Assembly (NCBI RefSeq): GCF_018687715.1
Contig: NC_056766.1
Span: 20,567,001 to 20,631,000 of the forward strand
Direction of reading: 5' to 3'
DNA from: Carya illinoinensis
Taxonomy: Eukaryota; Streptophyta; Magnoliopsida; Fagales; Juglandaceae
DNA: 64,000 nucleotides
Shown: positions 1-11,725 of the stretch, one piece after another
Numbering within the stretch: the stretch's first letter is position 1
How the letters are laid out: each line of letters opens with the position of its first letter
Position numbers and translations under genes: made by a program
Notes under the pieces: model-generated
What the model was told of the DNA's origin: nothing
What the model saw: only the letters and a program-made list of their open reading frames with translations
Databases searched by the model: none

Positions 1-160
1 ACAAACCGAAGGCACAATGGCTGGAAATCCTACAAATGATAAAAGACAAAGTCCACTTGCAAGCAATGACATAACACAAGAAAGACAAAATACTCGATTA
101 TTTCCGTTATCCAACAAAAAAGGCAACCCCCATCGAGTCACCCATCACTAACCACTGCGG
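1..160. other. 3' flank of hsp1
   Basis: This is the sequence just downstream of the minus-strand hsp1 stop codon. It matches the 3' flanks of hsp2 (24838-24950 and 17316-17588) and hsp3 (31241-31618). At about 28-60 it runs unbroken through the point where the hsp2 flank is split by the copia element at 17589-24832, so it serves as an empty-site reference for that insertion. No separate gene is seen here. Confidence 0.75.
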
Positions 161-634
161 TTATGCAATCTTAACCTCAATTTTCTTGGGCTTCTTGGGT
201 TCTGGAGGCGGAAGCTTCTCCACAGTCACAGTAAGTACACCGTCCTGGCAAACCGCAGAGATAGCATCTGTGTTGGCATTCTCAGGCAGCACAAACTTCC
301 TCATGAACTTGCCCACCCTCCTCTCCATCCTCACATACTTGGCTCCCTCTTTCTCCTCCTCCCGTTTCCTCTCGCCACTTATCACGAGCACATTGTCTTC
401 CTCTACCTGGACCTTGATATCCCCGGACTTGAGGCCCGGCATGTCGATGATGAAGACGTAGGAGCTCGGGTACTCCTTGACGTCGGCGGGAGTGGCAGCC
501 ATGGCCTTGGCGTCGCGAATGTAGGTGCGTGTAGGAGCGTTGAAGGACGACTTTTCAGTGTTATCGGCCGTGTCCATCATCTGCTGCAGGGTGGAGAACA
601 GTGGAGAATCAACACCCATGATTCTGAGATCCAT
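161..634 (-). CDS. Class II cytosolic small heat-shock protein (hsp1)
   Basis: A 157-residue, single-exon small heat-shock protein. The family forms oligomeric, ATP-independent chaperones that hold unfolding proteins in the cytosol during heat stress. Residues 1-45 are the variable N-terminal arm. The segment [16 protein letters not shown] (about 41-56) is typical of plant class II members and leads into the alpha-crystallin domain, about 46-140, with [16 protein letters not shown] and [13 protein letters not shown]. The C-terminal tail is Lys/Pro-rich and carries the I-x-V anchoring motif (IEV, 152-154). I chose the ATG at 634: the frame is open a few codons further upstream but has no ATG there, and all three copies agree from this Met. 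A TATA box and heat-shock elements lie upstream. The frame has no lesions. Confidence 0.95.
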   Translation of the reverse strand: MDLRIMGVDSPLFSTLQQMMDTADNTEKSSFNAPTRTYIRDAKAMAATPADVKEYPSSYVFIIDMPGLKSGDIKVQVEEDNVLVISGERKREEEKEGAKYVRMERRVGKFMRKFVLPENANTDAISAVCQDGVLTVTVEKLPPPEPKKPKKIEVKIA

Positions 635-757
635 CTCTCTCTTCAAAGTTGGCCGGTTTCGTCACTGACACGCGAAATGCTAGAAGAGTTTTTGGATAAC
701 TTCTGAAATGGAATTGATCAAATTTCTCTGAGACAGAAAGGTCAGCTGCTCCCGGTG

Positions 758-765
758 ATTTATAG
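758..765 (-). promoter_or_regulatory. TATA box of hsp1
   Basis: Read on the minus strand this is CTATAAAT, about 125 bp upstream of the hsp1 ATG. It lies in a segment conserved in hsp2 (25548-25555) and in the orphan promoter (46571-46579). The implied 5' leader is roughly 90-100 nt. Confidence 0.7.
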
Positions 766-842
766 GTGCATCCGCGGGGGAAGACAGTGTTGGGGCGATG
801 GAGAAAAGGGTAAAGTTCCAGAGGGACGTGGAAGGCAGATTG

Positions 843-860
843 GAAGGCTCCAGGAGTTTC
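843..860 (-). promoter_or_regulatory. Proximal heat-shock element of hsp1
   Basis: The sequence has the form GAA-nn-CTC-nn-GGA-nn-TTC, four alternating heat-shock-factor half-sites with the outer two perfect. It lies about 80 bp upstream of the TATA box. The same spacing is kept at 25632-25649 and 46634-46651, which supports function. Confidence 0.65.
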
Positions 861-883
861 CGTCGTATGAAGTCAACTTGCGA

Positions 884-891
884 TTCCAGAA
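884..891. promoter_or_regulatory. Distal heat-shock element TTCCAGAA
   Basis: A perfect TTC-nn-GAA pair in the conserved upstream block. It recurs at 25673-25680 and, as TTCCGGAA, at 46675-46682. Confidence 0.65.
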
Positions 892-900
892 TGACGTGGA

Positions 901-1560
901 AAGTTTTATTTTTGAGTATATTTAAAAGAAGTAAAATGTTAAATATAGTTAAGAAAAATTTATAAACAAATTTTATTATATATATATATATAAATATGAT
1001 GAAAATTATAAAATTAAAACATTATTATATTTAAAATACGTAACAAAATTAATAGTATAAATAAAAGTGTAAATATAAGTAACATTATTTTTTTAAAAAG
1101 AAATGCATGATAAAGTTATAATTTTTTATGATTATTTTAAAATTTTATTTTAAAAAAAATATATATAAAATTGAAATAAATTTTAATAACTTGGAAAAAT
1201 TATATTGATTAATTAAATATTAATTGTAAAAAAATAAATTATTTGAAAAATAAATGATTTATAACTTTTTTATAATTCTATAAAAAAATAAATGATAGGT
1301 GTGCAAACTTAAAATTTACCTTCTATCAATTATTTGATGTTATATTAAATTTTTTTTGAAATGATAATTGTTAAAATAATGATTAACTGTATTTTGCTTT
1401 TGGATCACTTATCTATGTCTTCCATATTTCCACCTCTAGAAATTGACCTTTGAGAGGGATGAATTATTTTTAAAATATTAAAAAAGTTTAACCCGTGAAG
1501 TATCATCACACGTAATATGGTGGAACTTGTAATTATGTCGTCATTTCATCAACTATATTT
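901..1560. other. AT-rich upstream region of hsp1
   Basis: Very AT-rich DNA with no credible gene. It aligns in the same order with 25681-26356 (upstream of hsp2) and 46690-47240 (orphan promoter). Its far end (about 1418-1560) aligns in reverse with 40090-41093 in block B. This makes it the uninterrupted reference for the promoter fragments scattered elsewhere in the window. Confidence 0.7.
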
Positions 1561-1766
1561 TGCCGTCAGAGTGTACCGTTTCATCTTCGTGTTCTTCGTA
1601 TATCAATCGTCGCTCATATTTAAGATTTCTAAATACCTTTCTCACTCTCCTCTTTCGACTTCTCCTCTTTTGTTTTCTCAAGTGCCTTGTTGTTCTTGGA
1701 TTCTTACTTTTCTTTCGACCACTTGGTCGACATCATTCCTTCCTTCACAACTCTCGTTACTTTCCC

Positions 1767-3480
1767 ATGGCTTCTTCCAAGGGCAAACCCTCAACCTCTT
1801 CTCACAGGACTAGTTCTTCGCAACCCTGTGATTCTCTCATTCGTATTGAAGAAACCCTCGTAAACCCTAATAGAGAAGGGGAGGGTGTTCCTTGCTCCAT
1901 ATTCGCGGGCCATCGCTGGTCCTCCACTGCTTCTCCTCATGAGCTTGGAGAATGCGAGGAACAACTTCAACATTCTAAACTCGGTGACCATGAGACCACC
2001 TCATCAAAACAATGGAGCCGTCGATGCTAGATTTATGGCAGTTTATGTTGCTTTGTACCTTACAATGTTCACGATGGGGCTCCGTCTACCCTTCATAAGG
2101 CCTGTCCGTGATGTACTAGACGTTCTGGGGCTTGCTCTGGTCCAATTGATGCCAAATGCTTGGAGAATCATAATGGCTTGTTATGTCTTATGGTGGCGGG
2201 TACTGGAGCCAACGGGTGATGAATACTCTGATCTCACAGTCAACAAGTTTCTTTCACTCCATGGGTTTAGACGTTCAAATGGGAACCTTTGTAGTTTTAG
2301 ATCCCACAATAAGTTAATTGAACTAGAGCGTAAATATTCCTAGGCTAAGGATTGGGAGGGTAAATTTTTCTTCGTCTAAGGAATTGGTTGGGAATTTCCA
2401 GCATCGAGAATTACTTGTTAGGGCTTGTTGGTCTCTAATTCCCAACAAGCAAGATTTTGAAATCCTTTTATTCCCCCGAGAATAGGCACATATCCAGCCA
2501 GGAATTTTTGGATGTCCCCTCATCGGCAGGAAATTTGGAGAGGAAATCACAACCTGCTGCTAGATAGAAAAGGAATAAGAAGAAGAAGTCATGCATTACA
2601 GTACCTTCAAACGAGTCTAGCTCTACAAGATGAGACCTCTTGCCAGCACCTTAGTCAAGCGGTCCACAGGAAGTTAATGCCTCCTATATTTTGAACTACC
2701 TCTCTTGATGAGATTATGGATCAAGTTGAGGAAGATTAGAAGGCGGTTATAGCTGCCATCGCTGAAGAAGTCGCTGCTAAAGCTGCTGCTGAGGAAGCCA
2801 CCACTAGAGTCACTGTTGAGGAAGCCACTGGTAGAGTTGTCGCCGAGGAAACCACCAGTGGGGTTAGCTAGTCACTCGTCGTACCAACTAACACCACTCC
2901 TTAGGAAGGCGATGGTGTCCACTCAAATGAGGGCGATGACATTTTTGTTCTGAATCATGACTTGTTGGCCACGACTTCGACTGTGCCTGCTACTTTTCTT
3001 CCTTTGATGTTTCCAGTGAACCTCCTCAGGTTGGAGGTGTTGAAGAACCAATAATTGGATCTAGATCGCCCCTTGCCTCAACCATCTTCGATGGAATTAT
3101 TCCAGGTCTGCCCTTTGTTTTTCTGATAGTATCTCCAACGAGCGGGAGTAGGGTAATGACTCCCTCGTCACCCTTTAGCCTTTCTACCACTGGGGGTTGT
3201 GAGCCTTCCTTGACCTTCCCTTAGGAAAATCCTTTTGCTGATCCTTGGGTCAACAAATGAAGTCCCCTATGATCGTTCGCCCTTCTGTTTCTCCGAAGTT
3301 AGTCGAAGATATTTGTACCCAAGGGGGTTTTGTTAGTGTTTTCTTTAGGGTTCCCGATCCACGGGGTTCTTCAAGTGATCTCCCATCTAGCTCTTCATAG
3401 CCTTCACATGCTCGCCATGAGGATGCCTTCCACTCCACCATTCAACATCTTTGGAGTATTCTCTAGCCAAATTCCTTTAC
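1767..3480 (+). pseudogene. Decayed 'putative gypsy-type transposon' (Transposase_28-like) protein
   Basis: Starts at an ATG (1767) with a Ser/Lys-rich N terminus. After a frameshift near 1990-2030 the reading continues with MGLRLPFIRPVRDVLDVLG and QLMPNAWRIIMACYVLWW (about 2060-2215). This is the recognisable core of the plant family Pfam calls putative gypsy-type transposon (PF04195), found in gag-like proteins of large plant transposons. Several stops follow. The acidic Ala/Glu-rich stretch at about 2710-2870 and the 'GVEEPIIG'-type segment at about 3030-3200 match block B (37070-37570) and the reverse half of block A. The reading ends at about 3480, where block B has an intron and this copy has the 127-bp array. 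Not functional. Confidence 0.6.
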
Positions 3481-3508
3481 CTTTAAGAGACTTATATGAT
3501 AGTGTTTA

Positions 3509-4940
3509 TCTTCTCACCAAGGTTATGTGGTCAAGAAACTCTCCCACTATACCTAATTTTAAGGTTACACGTTCAAGAAGTCTCTTGTTACACCTTTCAC
3601 CAGAATTATGCAGTTGTTGGACTCTCCCACCACACTCTTCTTGCCAGGTTACATGATTGAGAAACTCTTCCCCTACACCTAATTTTAAGGCTACATGGTT
3701 GAGGGATCTTCTGTTACACATCTCGCCAGAGTTGAACGATCGAATGACTCTCTTGCCACACTCTTCTCTCCAAGGTTACGTGGTTGAGGAACTCTCCCAC
3801 TACACCTAATTTTAAGGTTACACGGTCAAGTGATCTCCAGTTACACCTCTCACCAGAGTTATGCAATCGAGGGACTCTCTCGTCCCACTCTTTTTGCCAA
3901 GGTTACGTGGTCGAAAAATTCTTCCACTACACCTAATTTTAATGTTACACGATCGATTGATCTTCTAGCAAACCTCTTGCTAGAGTTTCGTAGTTGAGAG
4001 ACTCTCCCACTAAACTCTTCCTGCCAAGGTTATGTGGTCGACGAACTCTCCCACTACATTTAATTTTAAGGTTACACGGTCGAGGGATCTCCTATTACAC
4101 CTCTTGCCAGAGTTGCGTGGTCGAGAAACTCTCCTATTACACCTAATTTTAAGATTACACGGTCAAGGGATCTCTCGTTACACCTATTGCTAGAGTTATG
4201 CAGGCGAGGGACTCTCTTGCCACACTCTTCTTACCCAGGTTACGTGGTTGAAAAACTCTTCCACTACTCCTAATTTTAAGCTTACACACTTGAGGGATCT
4301 CCCGTTACATCTCTCGCTAGAGCTAGGCAGTCAAGAGACTCTCCCACCACACTCTTTACGCCAAGGTTATGTGGTTGTGGAACTCTTCCACTACACCTAA
4401 TTTTAAGGGTACACTCTCGAGGGATCTCCCGTTACCCCTCTTGCCAAGGTTATGTGGTCGAGGAACATTCCCGCTATACCTAATTTTAAGGTTACACGGC
4501 CGACAGATCTCCTGTTACACCTCTCGCCAGAGTTGCTTGGTCGAGAGACTCTCTAGCAACACTCTTCTTGCCAAGATTACGTGGTTGAGGAACTCTCCCA
4601 CTACACAATCGAAGGATCTCCTATTACACCTCTCGCTAGAGTTATGCAGTCGAGGGACTCTGCCACCACACTCTTCTTACCAAGGTTACGTGGTCGAAAA
4701 ACTCTTCCACTATACCTAATTTTAAGGTTACATGATCGAGGGATCTCCCATTATACCTCTCACCAGAGTTGCATCGTTAGGGGAATCTTTCGCCACACTC
4801 TTCTCGCCAAGGTTACATGGTCGAGGAACTATCCCACTACACCTAATTTTAAGGTTACATAGTTGAGGAATCTCCCGTTACACCTCTCGTTGAAATTGTG
4901 CGGTTGGGGGACTCTCTCGCCGTACTCTTCTCACCATCCC
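3509..4940. repeat. 127-bp tandem repeat array (about 11 units)
   Basis: Units begin at 'AAGGTTACGTGGTCGAGG'-like sequence near 3519, 3645, 3772, 3899, 4026, 4236, 4363, 4446, 4573, 4682 and 4809. The usual spacing is 126-127 bp. Some units are shortened: one is collapsed between 4026 and 4236, 83 bp separates 4363 and 4446, and 109 bp separates 4573 and 4682. Each unit alternates GAGGGATCTCCCGTTACACC and GAGGGACTCTC-type phrases. ORFs crossing it are low-complexity by-products. Block B keeps only one partial unit (about 39085-39170). Confidence 0.9.
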
Positions 4941-5046
4941 AATGGGGGGAAGGGAATAAATTTGAAAAATATCCTCAACTATGAGGGAATGGTACCCCTA
5001 TCCAAGGGAAAGTTAATAAAACAAGTTAATAAAAACAACGCTTAAT

Positions 5047-5688
5047 TAGGGGTGTAACCGATCCGGTTCAATCTAGTTTTGGACAAAATTTACGACCGAA
5101 CCGGTAAGCACCGATTTTGTATTTTTCAAAACCGATTACGTACCGTTTACCTTCCTAAACTGGTACTTTGGTTTTACCGATTTCAGGTCTGGTTCGGTTC
5201 GATTTTTCAGTATAGTAATAATATATTGTAGTATATTATAATATATATTAGAATTGTATTATAAACTATAGTGATATATTATAATATATAATATAATGAT
5301 ATATTATAGTATATTATAATCTATAGTGATATAGTATTAGTATAACTATTAATACAATAAACAAAATGATATAAGATTTTAAAATTTAATATTATATAAA
5401 TTAGCAATTTATCATATAATATAAAACTATTTTATATATAATTATATATTATATATAAAAAATTATATACAATAGAAAAAATTATAATATATATATAAAC
5501 AAGTCCGGTCTGGTCCGGTTTTGTTTTAGAAAAAGAAAAATTGGAACTAAACTAATTTTACAAACCGATTTTGACCAATTTTAAGAAAAATAAAACCAGT
5601 ACCAGACCGAACCAAACTCAGGACCGAACCGATCCCACTGGTTTGGTCCGGTCCAGTTTATCGGTTCATCTTCTTTTTTACACCCATA
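5047..5688. mobile_element. Non-autonomous hAT-type insertion, 642 bp
   Basis: The ends are near-inverted (TAGGGGTGTAA / TTACACCCATA), followed inside by CCGGTT-rich repeats. They are flanked by a perfect 8-bp duplication CGCTTAAT at 5039-5046 and 5689-5696, the size expected for hAT elements. The interior is AT-rich with no coding potential. The empty site is seen in reverse in block B near 38945-38975. An 8-bp TSD plus a precise empty site makes transposition secure; the superfamily is inferred. Confidence 0.8.
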
Positions 5689-5739
5689 CGCTTAATCCTT
5701 CCAGCAGCAAAGTTAAAAGCAAAACACCATATAAATCGC

Positions 5740-7248
5740 TCAAAAACTAAAATTGGTCATATATATTACTCATTTTGTTTGCTAAGTACACAGAAACTAA
5801 AGAAAAATAGTCTTCAAGTGCACCGGAGTGAGCCTCAACATGGTACAATTCACCATCCATTTGTTTGTTCTCAGTAGGGCAGCATTGTGGGCTTGACCGA
5901 TGAAGGACAACATAGATTGGTTCTCCTCCTCTAGTTGCAAACGGTCTTGAACCAAATAAATTACCAGGCAATCAACATCCTACGAGAAAGTACAGAAATT
6001 AAATTAAAAAATAATAATAAATAAACTATCATATAAGTCTCTTAGAGGTAAAGGAATATACTGGCAACATAATACTCCGGAGATGCTGAATGATGGAGTG
6101 AAAGGGCCTCCTCACAGCAAGCACGCGAAGGCTGTGAAGAGCTAGATGGGTGATCCTAATCTCATCAATTCTAAACCCTAAAGAAAACACTAGTAAAGCC
6201 CCCTTGGGCAAGAATATCTTTGACTGATTTTGGAAAAATAGAAGGGGGAACGATCGTACGCACCTCCGTTTGTTGACCCGAGAGTCCCTCGACATCATCA
6301 CCCCGAGAAGGTGATGCCTGAGTAGGACCGGCAAAAGAATTTTCCTCTAGGAAGGTTAAGGAAGGCTCACGACCCTTCCCCTAAAGGGTGAAGAGGGAAT
6401 CGATACCCTACTCCCACTAGAAGGAGATACAATTGGAAAAACAAAGGGCAGATCTAGAATAATTCCACCAGAGATGGTTGAGCCAAGGGGCGATCCAGAC
6501 CTAATTATTGGTTCTTCAACACCTCCAACTCGGGGAGATTCACCAAAAACATCAAAGGAAGGAAAATTACTAGGAACAGACGAAGTCGCAGCCAACAAGT
6601 CAAGATTCAGAACAAAAATGTTGTTGCCCTCTTTTGAGTGGATACCATCACCTTACTAAGTGGTGGTGTTGGTTGGTCTGACGAGCGACTGGGTGACCCT
6701 ACTAGTGGTTTCCTCAGCGAAAACTCTACCAGTGGCTTCCTCAATGGCGACTCTAGTGGCGGCTTCCTCAACAACGACTTCTTCAATGGTAGCTTTAGCA
6801 GCGGCTTCTTCCTCAGCTTGATCCATAATCTCATCAAGAGAGGTAGTTCAAAATATAGGGGGAGGCGTTAACTTCTCTAGACCACTCACCTAAGTTGACG
6901 GCGAGAGGTCACGTCTTGTAGAGCTGGACTCGTCTAAAGGTGCTATAATCTGTTCCTTCTTCTTCTCCTTTGTTTCTTCATTCTCCCGAGGCAGTTTACT
7001 TGCCCTAGCATTGTGCGCCTCCCTCTCCACCCTATCACCCTGACTAGGCGCTATCTCCTCTCCTAACGGGCCGTTCTTTTTCGTAATGACTCCAGCTTAA
7101 CGGTAAGTTTATTCATTACCTCTTCCATCTCTGCAAACCTTCCTTCCATATTTCTCGACGGCACCTCTTGGTCTCTAGTTGCTTGTGATCGAGTAGTGGT
7201 AGGAATTTATAAAGCACGCTGGTGGTAGGACAAAGGGATCCCATTCAT
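5740..7248 (-). pseudogene. Decayed transposon protein, C-terminal half (reverse)
   Basis: Starts at the ATG at 7248 and reads leftwards. It begins with a polar coiled-coil-like stretch, then the acidic Ala/Glu/Val-rich segment, then the part around 6356-6600 with GVEEPIIRSGSPLGS. A short AT-rich intron (about 5985-6035, GT...AG on the minus strand) separates a second exon of coiled-coil character. The same gene structure is on the plus strand in block B at 36631-38830. Several stops break the frame. The product would resemble the gag-like coiled-coil proteins of plant gypsy-type transposons. Confidence 0.5.
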
Positions 7249-7757
7249 GACTTCAACTGTTATGGATGTGTTTCACGACCACTCACGTACGATTACTTGC
7301 ACCTAAAGAGTAGAGTGGCTTGGGAACCCGTAAGAATGTTTATGATGTATAAGTCAATAATCACAATGAAACCCTTTTCAATATGAATGAATTAGATGGT
7401 CTCTATATACATAGATTCTTTGTTTATATAGAATCCATAAAATGTCTATTATTATGTGATAGCAGACTTATCCACAGTTTAAAATTCAAATCTTGAGATG
7501 AGGGGCTCATCTAATAATCAAATGATAACTGCTCTTACGCAACGGACTCTCAAGTGGTTATCTCTTCAATATCTAAAATGGATTAGACCTCTAGAGGTAG
7601 GCCAAGTTCTTCGTAGCCTGCAGCCTAGCCTGCTAAGAGCCTGACTGATGGCCCCGATCCATTGTTCAAACTCTTATTACCCTCATAGAGTATTGAACCC
7701 TCTCTATTGGAATAGAAGATTTTATACCACCTTCTCACAACTAGAAGGAGGGCACCC
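7249..7757. other. Non-coding flank between the transposon pseudogene and copia 1
   Basis: No gene is seen. It aligns in reverse with 36120-36630 in block B, including the final GGAGGGCACCC that abuts the copia LTR in both places. Confidence 0.6.
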
Positions 7758-8000
7758 TGCATGAAACTGTAGCAAGCAACAAAAGTCAATTGCAGAGCCA
7801 TCATGATTTACAGCAGAGTATCACTTCACAGAACACAAATTCTTGAAAATAACAGTAAAGGAATTTGTTATTAGTCCCTACGGTTATCTATACCAAAATA
7901 ATTGTCTTTTTATTCTTTTGAATCATGTATAAATAGATTCAACTATGTACAAATTTCTCAATGAAGACAATTTCTTTAGAAAGTTATAGTTCCTCTAACG
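7758..8000 (+). repeat. Left LTR of copia 1, with adjacent primer-binding site
   Basis: A 243-bp LTR that starts TGCATGAAACTG and ends CTCTAACG. The methionine-tRNA-like primer site AGGTATCAAGAGTC follows at 8001-8014. It aligns with 17129-17315, 31619-31860 and 35915-36119. Both left LTRs (here and in copia 2) end in CG while both right LTRs end in CA. Confidence 0.85.
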
Positions 8001-8038
8001 AGGTATCAAGAGTCGATAGACCATAGTCATTCTAATCC

Positions 8039-8640
8039 ATGGCCTCTTCTTCAAATCCTCCTCCTCCTCCTCCTCTTCCTCCTCCTACTCCAACCTTATA
8101 CTCCTTCTCCCACATTATCTCTACCAACCTTACCAACGAAAATTACCTTCTATGGAAGGTCCAAATTTCAGCTTATCTCAAAGGTCAAGACCTTTTTGGT
8201 TATGTCAATGGGTTTCTCCCAACTCCTCCTGAAACTATCGCTAACTCTCCTAATGCCATACCCAAACCCAACCCATCCTTTCTTTCTTGGCAATGCATGA
8301 ACAAACTAGTCCTCGGCGTTCTTTTCTCCTCTCCCTCTGACTCCATCCTTGGCCATGTTCTCTCTTCCACCACTGCTCGTGCTCTCTAGGTTCTTTTGGC
8401 CTCAATGTACGCCTCTCACTCTCAAGCAAAAGAGTTTCAACTTTGGTTCCAACTTACAAATCTTTTAGAGGAGACCAACCCATTTCTGAATACTTTGGGA
8501 AGGTCCACCTCCTTGCCGATTCCCTTACTGCCACTGGCACTCATCTTCCCAACAAGGAGCTTGTTACATATTTACTTAATGGCCTTGGCCCAGCTTATAA
8601 ACCCTTCATTACCTCGATAACAACATGAGCAGAGCCTGTC
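8039..8640 (+). pseudogene. Copia 1 gag (capsid-like) remnant
   Basis: Starts at the ATG 39 bp after the LTR, with a Ser/Pro-rich leader. Then comes the copia gag signature TNENYLLWKVQISAYLKGQD. A TGG-to-TAG-type stop at about 8387 and a frameshift near 8440-8480 break it; reading continues in another frame to about 8628. The product would have been the nucleocapsid/capsid part of the polyprotein. The same protein lies in reverse in copia 2 (35310-35876). Confidence 0.8.
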
Positions 8641-11600
8641 TCGTCTCATGAGTTGTTTTAATTCTTGCTCATACATGAGGCTCGAGCATCTCACCTTATT
8701 GGAACTCCTATACTCTATATTGAACCTACTGCCAACTACAGTGCATCTCCTGGATGTGACCAACGTGGCTGTGGCCACTCTTGCGGTGGACGTCAAGGTC
8801 GAGGGTGAGGTGGTTTCAACTCAAACTCTCGTGGTAGCAGGTCCAATTCCTTCAATACTTCTACAAATCCTATACCTCATTACACTGCTCGGCATCCTAC
8901 TTACCATGTTTGCAATAAATCTGGCCATGTTGCTCTCCAATGCCAATACAGGTTTGATCTGTCCTATCAACTTGATGCTCCAAGCTCATTCTCTACTAAT
9001 TACACCGCCCCTGCATCATTCTCCTATTCTTCATGGTATCCGGACTTTGCTACTTCACATCATATCACTGATGATTAGAGTAGCTTGACTATTTCTTCTG
9101 AGTAGTATAATGGTGGTGATACAATATGGGTTCACGATGGCACTGATCTACCCATCCAACATTTTGGTGATTATTCCTTCTCACCAATGTTGTCTTCTCT
9201 TTATTTTTCATTTCGTAATATATTACATGTTCCTTCCATCACTAAGAATTTAGTCTCTGTTCTTCAATTCTACAAAGATAACTCATGTTTTTTTGAGTTT
9301 TATTCCTTTCACTTTTTTTGTGAAGGACAAATAGACGGGGGACACTCCTCCTTACAGGGCCAACGCATAATGGTCTCTATGTCTTCCCCTCAGCCGTCTC
9401 CTTCTCTCCATCCACTCATCTTGGTGAAAGAACCAGACCAATGGCATCGCAAGCTCAGGCATCCCTCTCTAGCTTTTGTCTCCAATGTTTTACACTCCAG
9501 ATGCTTGCCTGTTTCTTCTAGAGCTTCCATTTTTAAATGTCCTGAGTGCCCTTTAGCTAAAAGTCATCAATTGCCTTTTTGTAATAGTTAAGCCCAATAC
9601 TCTAGGCCTTCAAAATTAATCTGTGCTGACTTATGGGGCCCAGTTCCTTATGTCTCAAGACTTGGTTTTAAATATTATCTTTCCTATATTGATCATTATA
9701 CTATGTATACATGGTTTTTTCCACTCAAGCTCAAGTCTGATGTTGTACAAATTTTCCCTACCTTTCTCCTTTTCATTGAGAGATTATTCAACTCCAAACT
9801 GAAAATTATCCAAACCGAGGTGGGGGTGAATTTAAACCCTTAACTCCAATTTGTCAAAAATTAGGCATCACCCATCGTCTCTCATGTCCACACACACACC
9901 AACAAAATAGACTTATTGAAAGAAAACACTAGCACATAGTTGAAACCAGGCTTGCTCTATTGGCCTATTATTTACTACCCTTCTCTTATTAGGCCGATGC
10001 TTTTGAAACTGTAGTTTATTTAATTGATCTTCTTCCCTCAGCCACTCTAAAAAATAAATCACCTCACTCTCTTGTTTACAATTCTAAACCAAATTATAAT
10101 TTTTTGAAAGTTTTTGGATGTAAATGCTGGCCCAATCTCAGACCCTATGTCTCAAATAAATTACATTTTCGTTCTATTTCATGTCTCTTTGTGGATTACA
10201 GTGCATCACATAAAGGCTATAAGTGCCTGGATCTAGCTATCAATCGGTTATACATTTCTCGGGATGTTATTTTTAATGAGACTTCATTTTCTCTTTCAAA
10301 ATCTCAGCCCACTCACTCTTCTTCTCAAGCCAAGTCCGATCTGGTGCCATTGCTTCTCTTATTCCCATCTATTCTTGGGCCTGGTCCAAGCCCAAATCCA
10401 CAACAGACAAGTTAGCCTGCTTCCCCTACCTTATCTTCATCTACCTTGAGCTCCTCTGCATCTCCTATCTTGCCGACACACAATTCTTCAACTACTTTGG
10501 CCTCTGTTCCTCCATCCTCTTCCCACAATTTACAACCATCTTGTTCCCCTATTATTATCGAGCCCAAACAAATTCTTCCATACCAAGACAATTTACGGAT
10601 GGCACCATTCCTTATTCCACCTATTTCTGTCTCACCATCACTATTACTGTCCCAGAAAAACCTTCTAGCTACTCAGTAGCTGTGAAATTTTAGGAATGGA
10701 GAGAGGCTATGGCCCAAGAATTTAATGCATTTCAACAAAACCGCACCTGGTCTCTTATACCTCCCACACCCACGGCTAATATTCTTGGCTGCAGGTGGGT
10801 ATTTAGCACAAAAACAAATGTTGATGGCTTTTTTCAACGACGAAAAGCTTGTATCGTGTCTAAAGGGTATAATCAACCACATGGATTAGATTACAATGAG
10901 ACATTTTCTCCAGTAGTGAAGCCCTCCACTATTCAGCTGATCCTTTCCATTACTGTCACTCGATCATGGCCTTTGCATCAACTTGATATACAAAATACTT
11001 TTTTGCTTGGCACATTGACTGATGAGGTGTACATGAAGAAACCTCAGTGATTTATAGATCCACTTCCCACCTATCCGTGCAAACTGCACAAGGCATTATA
11101 TGTCTAAAACAAGCATCATGAGCTTGGTTTGCACAACTTAGCTCGTGATTACTTGCTTACTAATTTAAGGCCTCAAAGGAAAATCCATTTTTGTTCATAC
11201 TGTCGCACCAAGAAGTTACTCTTTATCTCTTAGTGTATGTGGATGACTTAATTGTCACTAGATTGAGCTCCTCAGCTATTAATCTTCTTCTTCATGACTT
11301 AGGCTCTACATTTCCAGTCAAAGATGTAGGTCACTTATCTTTCATTCTTAGCCTAGAAGTTGACCACACCACAGCAGGGCTTCTCTTTACTCAATGCAAG
11401 TACATGAAGAGCTTACTTCTTCGTAGTCAAATGATCAATGCCAAACCAATTTCCTCTACCATGAAAGCTTATCTAAAATTATCGAAATTTGATTCCTCAG
11501 ATTTTGATGATCCAATACTATATCAAAGCATAGTTGGTGATTTTCAGTATCTTTCTCTCACTAAGCCCGACAGCTCCTTTGCAGTCAATAAAAAAAAATA

Positions 11601-11720
11601 TCACATTGCAGTGCTATTAAACGAGTGCTATGATACTTCAAAGCCACAATTAAGTATAGCTTACTATTTAAAAGGTAGTCCATCTTCACACATCAAGCAT
11701 ACTCAAACATCAATTGGGGA
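8641..11720 (+). pseudogene. Copia 1 pol remnant (zinc knuckle, integrase, RT, part of RNase H)
   Basis: Pieces in order: a zinc-knuckle remnant CNKSGHVALQC (about 8907-8940), with the first Cys of the motif apparently replaced by Tyr; the pre-integrase motif WHRKLRHPSLAF (about 9440-9480); integrase fragments to about 10050; reverse transcriptase from about 10700 (GCRWVFSTKTN, YNETFSPVVK); and the YVDDL active-site box near 11236. The last recognisable part is the start of RNase H (about 11590-11720). Many stops and frameshifts; not functional. The gypsy-like element cuts it at 11725. Confidence 0.8.
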
Positions 11721-11725
11721 GGTTG

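Larger units (their letters stand above)
1560..7757. mobile_element. Block A: composite of decayed gypsy-type transposon halves
   Basis: The left part (1767-3480 and the array to 4940) reads forward. The right part (5697-7248) reads in reverse and carries the C-terminal half of the same coding family. The whole composite recurs inverted as block B (36120-41093), where the forward half is mostly deleted and the hAT insertion is absent. The composite is therefore older than the duplication. No convincing LTRs were found, so the element's own limits are uncertain. The right edge ends exactly at a copia LTR, as it does in block B. Confidence 0.65.

Noticed and set aside
635..646. Longer hsp1 start (four extra codons)
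   Set aside because: The open frame extends upstream but starts with TTG; the ATG at 634 matches the other two hsp genes.
3509..4940. CRISPR-like repeated array
   Set aside because: Eukaryotic DNA with 127-bp head-to-tail units and no unique spacers; it is a satellite-like tandem repeat.
6474..6871. Plus-strand ORFs at 6474-6871 (and minus-strand ORFs at 37034-37443)
   Set aside because: They are antisense to the transposon reading that is shared by both blocks and are explained by its repetitive composition.
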